DNA of 64,000 nucleotides from an uncultured Burkholderiales bacterium (GTDB lineage: Bacteria > Pseudomonadota > Gammaproteobacteria > Burkholderiales > Burkholderiaceae_C): contig CAMFGY010000009.1 of NCBI GenBank assembly GCA_945952065.1, positions 1 to 64,000 on the forward strand. Direction: 5' to 3'. The notes under the pieces are model-generated. The model did no database searches and had not been told where the DNA came from. It worked only from the letters and a program-made list of their open reading frames with translations. Positions 61,516 through 64,000 of this stretch are shown piece by piece; within the stretch, counting starts at the first letter, position 1; each line of letters begins with the position of its first letter. A program made the translations under genes and the position numbers.

Positions 61516-63065
61516 GCGCGGTATTGAAGTCAGAGCTGACGGCGCAGGCCGCGCTGGCGCGGCTGCCGCTGGAGGAGGGGCCATGGCGCCTGAGCTTTGA
61601 GCTCTGGAGCCCGGCCGAGGCCCAGCGTTGGCGCGCGGTGATGGCGGTGTCGGCCGTTGGGCGGCTGGCCTTGTTGGCCGACCGGGCGCTGGACAGCCTG
61701 CTGCTGCAGCGCATCGAAGCGCGGCTCAAGCGTGCGCTGCGCTGGGTGCCTTGCAGCGCGCCGGAGTTGGAGGCGGCGCTGGGCGCGGGCGAGCTGGACT
61801 TTCGTGCCCTGCAAGACCTGGGCGAGGCCTTTGCCGATGGCAGCGAGGGCGCGCAGGCCCAGGAGTTGTCGGCCCTGCATCTGAGCGAGCAGGCCAGCCC
61901 GGTGCTGCGCCTTTTGGACGCCACCCTGTACGACGCGCTGCAAGACGGCGCCAGCGACATCCACTTTGAAACCCATTTGCGCGGCCTGAAGGTGCGCTTC
62001 CGGGTGGACGGCGTGATGCTGGAGGTGAAAAACCTGGAGGGCACTTTGGCGGCAGAGCAGTTGGTGTCGCGCCTGAAGGTGATGGCCGAGCTGGACATTG
62101 GCGAGCGCCGCCTGCCGCAAGACGGCCGCTTCAAGCTGCGCATGCAGGGGCGCGAGATCGACTTTCGCTTGTCCATCATGCCCAGCGTGTTCGGGGAAGA
62201 CGCGGTGGTGCGGGTGCTGGACCGCGCGCAGATCCAGGCCCAGGGCACGCTCACGCTGGACGCGCTGGGCTTTGAGCCCGAGGCGCGCGCCGCCATCCGC
62301 GCGCTGGCGCGCCAACCGCACGGCATGCTCTTGGTCACCGGCCCCACCGGCAGCGGCAAGACCACCACGCTGTATGCCGCCATCTCCGAGGTCAACACCG
62401 GGCAAGACAAGATCATCACCATCGAAGACCCAGTGGAGTACCAGCTGCCCGGCGTGGTGCAGATCCCGGTGAATGAAAAAAAGGGCTTGAGCTTTGCGCG
62501 CGGCCTGCGCTCGGTTTTGCGCCACGACCCCGACCGCGTGATGGTGGGCGAGATCCGTGACGCCGAAACCGCGCAGATCGCGGTGCAGGCGGCGCTGACC
62601 GGCCACTTGGTCTTCTCCACCGTGCATGCCAACAATGCTTTTGACGTGGTGGGCCGCTTCATGCACATGGGGCTGGACCTCTACAACGTGGTGGCGGCGC
62701 TCAATGGCGTGTTGGCCCAGCGCCTGATGCGCATCAATTGCGCGCATTGCCGCCAGCCGGTGAGCCCCAGCGATGCGGACTTGGCTGCGCTGGGCCTGAA
62801 CCGCCAGCCGGGCGATCAATACATGCAGGGCATGGGCTGCAGCCACTGCCGCGGCACCGGCTACAAGGGCCGCCGCGCGGTCTCGGAGCTGCTCTGCTTG
62901 GATGATGAGTTACGCGACTTGATCGCGGCCCGCGCCGCCATGAGCCGCATCAAAGAGGCCGCGCGTGAGCGGGGCATGCGCACGCTGCGCGAGGCCGCGG
63001 TGGCCCTGGTGCGGCGCGGCGAATCCACCTTGGAGGAACTCGATCGTGTCACGCTTGCCGACTGA
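61512..63065 (+). CDS. gspE: Type II secretion ATPase GspE
   Basis: 517 residues. The start is TTG at 61512 (TTGA overlap with gspF). A short GspE N-terminal domain is followed by the GspE/PilB ATPase: ASDIHFETHLRGLKVRFRVD, Walker A GPTGSGKTTTLYAAI, Asp box TIEDPVEYQLPG, Walker B-like DRVMVGEIRDAETAQIA, His box TGHLVFSTVHANNAFD and a tetracysteine zinc motif CAHC...CSHCRGTGYKGRRA (about 414-457). It powers pseudopilus assembly on the cytoplasmic side. GspE and FimT/PilB relatives are hard to separate; the neighbours and size favour GspE. Confidence 0.9.
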   Translation: MSAVLKSELTAQAALARLPLEEGPWRLSFELWSPAEAQRWRAVMAVSAVGRLALLADRALDSLLLQRIEARLKRALRWVPCSAPELEAALGAGELDFRALQDLGEAFADGSEGAQAQELSALHLSEQASPVLRLLDATLYDALQDGASDIHFETHLRGLKVRFRVDGVMLEVKNLEGTLAAEQLVSRLKVMAELDIGERRLPQDGRFKLRMQGREIDFRLSIMPSVFGEDAVVRVLDRAQIQAQGTLTLDALGFEPEARAAIRALARQPHGMLLVTGPTGSGKTTTLYAAISEVNTGQDKIITIEDPVEYQLPGVVQIPVNEKKGLSFARGLRSVLRHDPDRVMVGEIRDAETAQIAVQAALTGHLVFSTVHANNAFDVVGRFMHMGLDLYNVVAALNGVLAQRLMRINCAHCRQPVSPSDADLAALGLNRQPGDQYMQGMGCSHCRGTGYKGRRAVSELLCLDDELRDLIAARAAMSRIKEAARERGMRTLREAAVALVRRGESTLEELDRVTLAD

Positions 63066-63909
63066 TGCTTTGAGGGGTTCACAAGCACCGACTCGCCCGG
63101 GTTTTTGGGCTCGCTGTGTGCAGCGCTTTCATGCCTGGCAACGATCGCGCGCTTTGCCGGTGGCCTCGCTCTACTGGGGCGAGGCGGGGCTGTGGAGCTT
63201 TGAGCCCGCAGCGTTGGATTCAAGCGCCGGCCCAGGCAGCCGCCAAGGCCAAAGCTGGCCCGATTTTGAAAGCTGGTGCGCCGCCCATCCGGGCCAGCAA
63301 CTGCGCATCTGGGTCGGGGGCGCTTGGGTGCACAACGTCAGCGTGCCCGCCGATATGCCGCTGGCCGATGCCCAGGCGGTGAAGGCTTATGCCCGTTTGC
63401 AATTCGTGCATTACTTCGGCGCGGCCGCGCAAGACTGGCCGCTGGCCCTGTGGCAGCCGGGCCGTGGCCCCGCCGCCGGCCAGCGCCATGCGGTGGCCTT
63501 GCAGGAGCAGGGCGGCCTGAGTCTGGCCGCGCTCAGCCAAACGGCGCAGCGCCACGGGGTGCGCATCTTGTCGCTGCGCCCGGCCTGGAGCCATGCCTTG
63601 GCGATTGCGGCCACGCTGGACCAAGCCTGGGCGCGCGCCGAGAGCTCGGGGCTGGCCTTGCTAGAAGGGCGCATGCTCAGCTGGTTGCGCTTGTCGCAGG
63701 GGCAGCTGGTGGAGGTGCAGCAGCGCTATCTGGACCAAGCCGACAGCCAAGAGCTGCAAGCCTTGATGCAGGGCCTGCAGCCCGCCAGCGGCAGCAGCCA
63801 TGCGCCCAAGCTGATGGGCTGGGGCCCGCAAGGCAGCCGCCTGAATGAAGAGGGCCTGCATGACAGCCCGCAAGCCGCGCATTGGTTGGCCTCGGAGGCA
63901 CTGGCCTGA
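63046..63909 (+). CDS. Hypothetical protein, GspL/PilM-like position
   Basis: 287 residues from the GTG at 63046, with GGAGG nine bases upstream, inside the end of gspE (20-base overlap). Parts such as VASLYWGEAGLWSFEP, QLRIWVGGAWVHNVSVP, AQAVKAYARLQFVHYFG and LALLEGRMLSWLRLSQGQLV resemble the actin-like fold of cytoplasmic PilM/GspL/MshI domains, without a clear nucleotide motif. It likely recruits the ATPase to the inner-membrane platform; this is inference from position and fold pattern. No signal peptide or membrane helix. Confidence 0.55.
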   Translation: MSRLPTDALRGSQAPTRPGFWARCVQRFHAWQRSRALPVASLYWGEAGLWSFEPAALDSSAGPGSRQGQSWPDFESWCAAHPGQQLRIWVGGAWVHNVSVPADMPLADAQAVKAYARLQFVHYFGAAAQDWPLALWQPGRGPAAGQRHAVALQEQGGLSLAALSQTAQRHGVRILSLRPAWSHALAIAATLDQAWARAESSGLALLEGRMLSWLRLSQGQLVEVQQRYLDQADSQELQALMQGLQPASGSSHAPKLMGWGPQGSRLNEEGLHDSPQAAHWLASEALA

Positions 63910-64000
63910 TGCGTCTGAGCGTTTTGAACCCTCCCGCGCTGCGCAGTGAGCCGGCCAGCCGCAGCAGTGCCGCCGCCCGCTGGCCCCAGCCTGATTTCAT
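63909..64000 (+). CDS. Start of a further secretion-cluster gene, truncated by the window edge
   Basis: The ATG at 63909 follows the previous stop as TGATG. Thirty residues are visible (MRLSVLNPPALRSEPASRSS and on), a Ser/Ala/Pro-rich start. A GspM- or PilN-like membrane protein would fit the place, but nothing specific can be recognised. Confidence 0.5.
   Translation, partial: MRLSVLNPPALRSEPASRSSAAARWPQPDF

Overview
The window looks like a chromosomal segment of a betaproteobacterium of the order Burkholderiales, probably of the Rubrivivax/Leptothrix/Roseateles kind. That placement is inferred from high-GC codon use, from the gene order rpmF-plsX-fabH-fabD-fabG-acpP-fabF ... mucD-lepA-lepB-rnc-era-recO-pdxJ-acpS-nagZ, and from the type of the RNase E. 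No rRNA, tRNA, CRISPR array or complete insertion sequence was seen.

Region 1 (1-15,332) is a surface-polysaccharide locus. A remnant of an IS21-family element (terminal repeats plus the start of istA) lies at the very left. A leftward block of genes then runs from 14,033 down to 648: an SLBB-domain outer-membrane export protein, a Wzz-type chain-length protein, a Wzx flippase, a hexapeptide acyltransferase, a formyltransferase, a FemAB-like acyltransferase, a long polysaccharide deacetylase, a GT2 transferase, a GT4-like transferase, a second deacetylase, an O-antigen polymerase/ligase-like membrane protein and a DUF1972/GT4 transferase. Most are joined by ATGA overlaps. Base composition below about 12 kb is clearly more AT-rich than the rest of the window, which suggests acquired sugar-specific genes attached to a resident export module. 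A divergent MraY/WecA-family glycosyl-1-phosphate transferase probably starts repeat-unit synthesis.

Region 2 (15.3-36.6 kb) is the conserved core: an RhlE-type helicase, an RsmI-related methyltransferase, a Maf/YceF pyrophosphatase, YceD, L32, the type II fatty-acid synthesis operon, a MucD/DegQ protease, LepA, signal peptidase I, a DUF4845 protein, RNase III, Era, RecO, PdxJ, a GNAT protein, AcpS and NagZ. The sigma-E genes rpoE-rseA-rseB, usually next to mucD in this group, are absent. The mucD-lepA gap holds a tandem DnaA-box pair and a strong intrinsic terminator upstream of lepA.

Region 3 (36.7-48.5 kb) has a POT-family peptide transporter, RNase E, and divergently the RluC / HAD phosphatase / Rieske protein / SppA-type peptidase operon, followed by a lipoprotein that resembles a highly divergent serpin, and ArgJ.

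Region 4 (48.5-64 kb) is more accessory: a SPOR-ended membrane protein, a protein with a degenerate LuxR-type C-terminus, an FGE-fold exported protein without the catalytic cysteines, a tiny hydrophobic protein, a GNAT protein, a TonB-dependent receptor, an NTF2-like protein, RsgA, and an exported subtilisin with a GlyGly-CTERM-like tail. The subtilisin sits divergently next to type II secretion genes gspF and gspE, followed by a GspL/PilM-like gene and a truncated gene at the window edge. The intergenic region between protease and gspF carries repeated CCTGTSAC motifs, one of them Pho-box-like.
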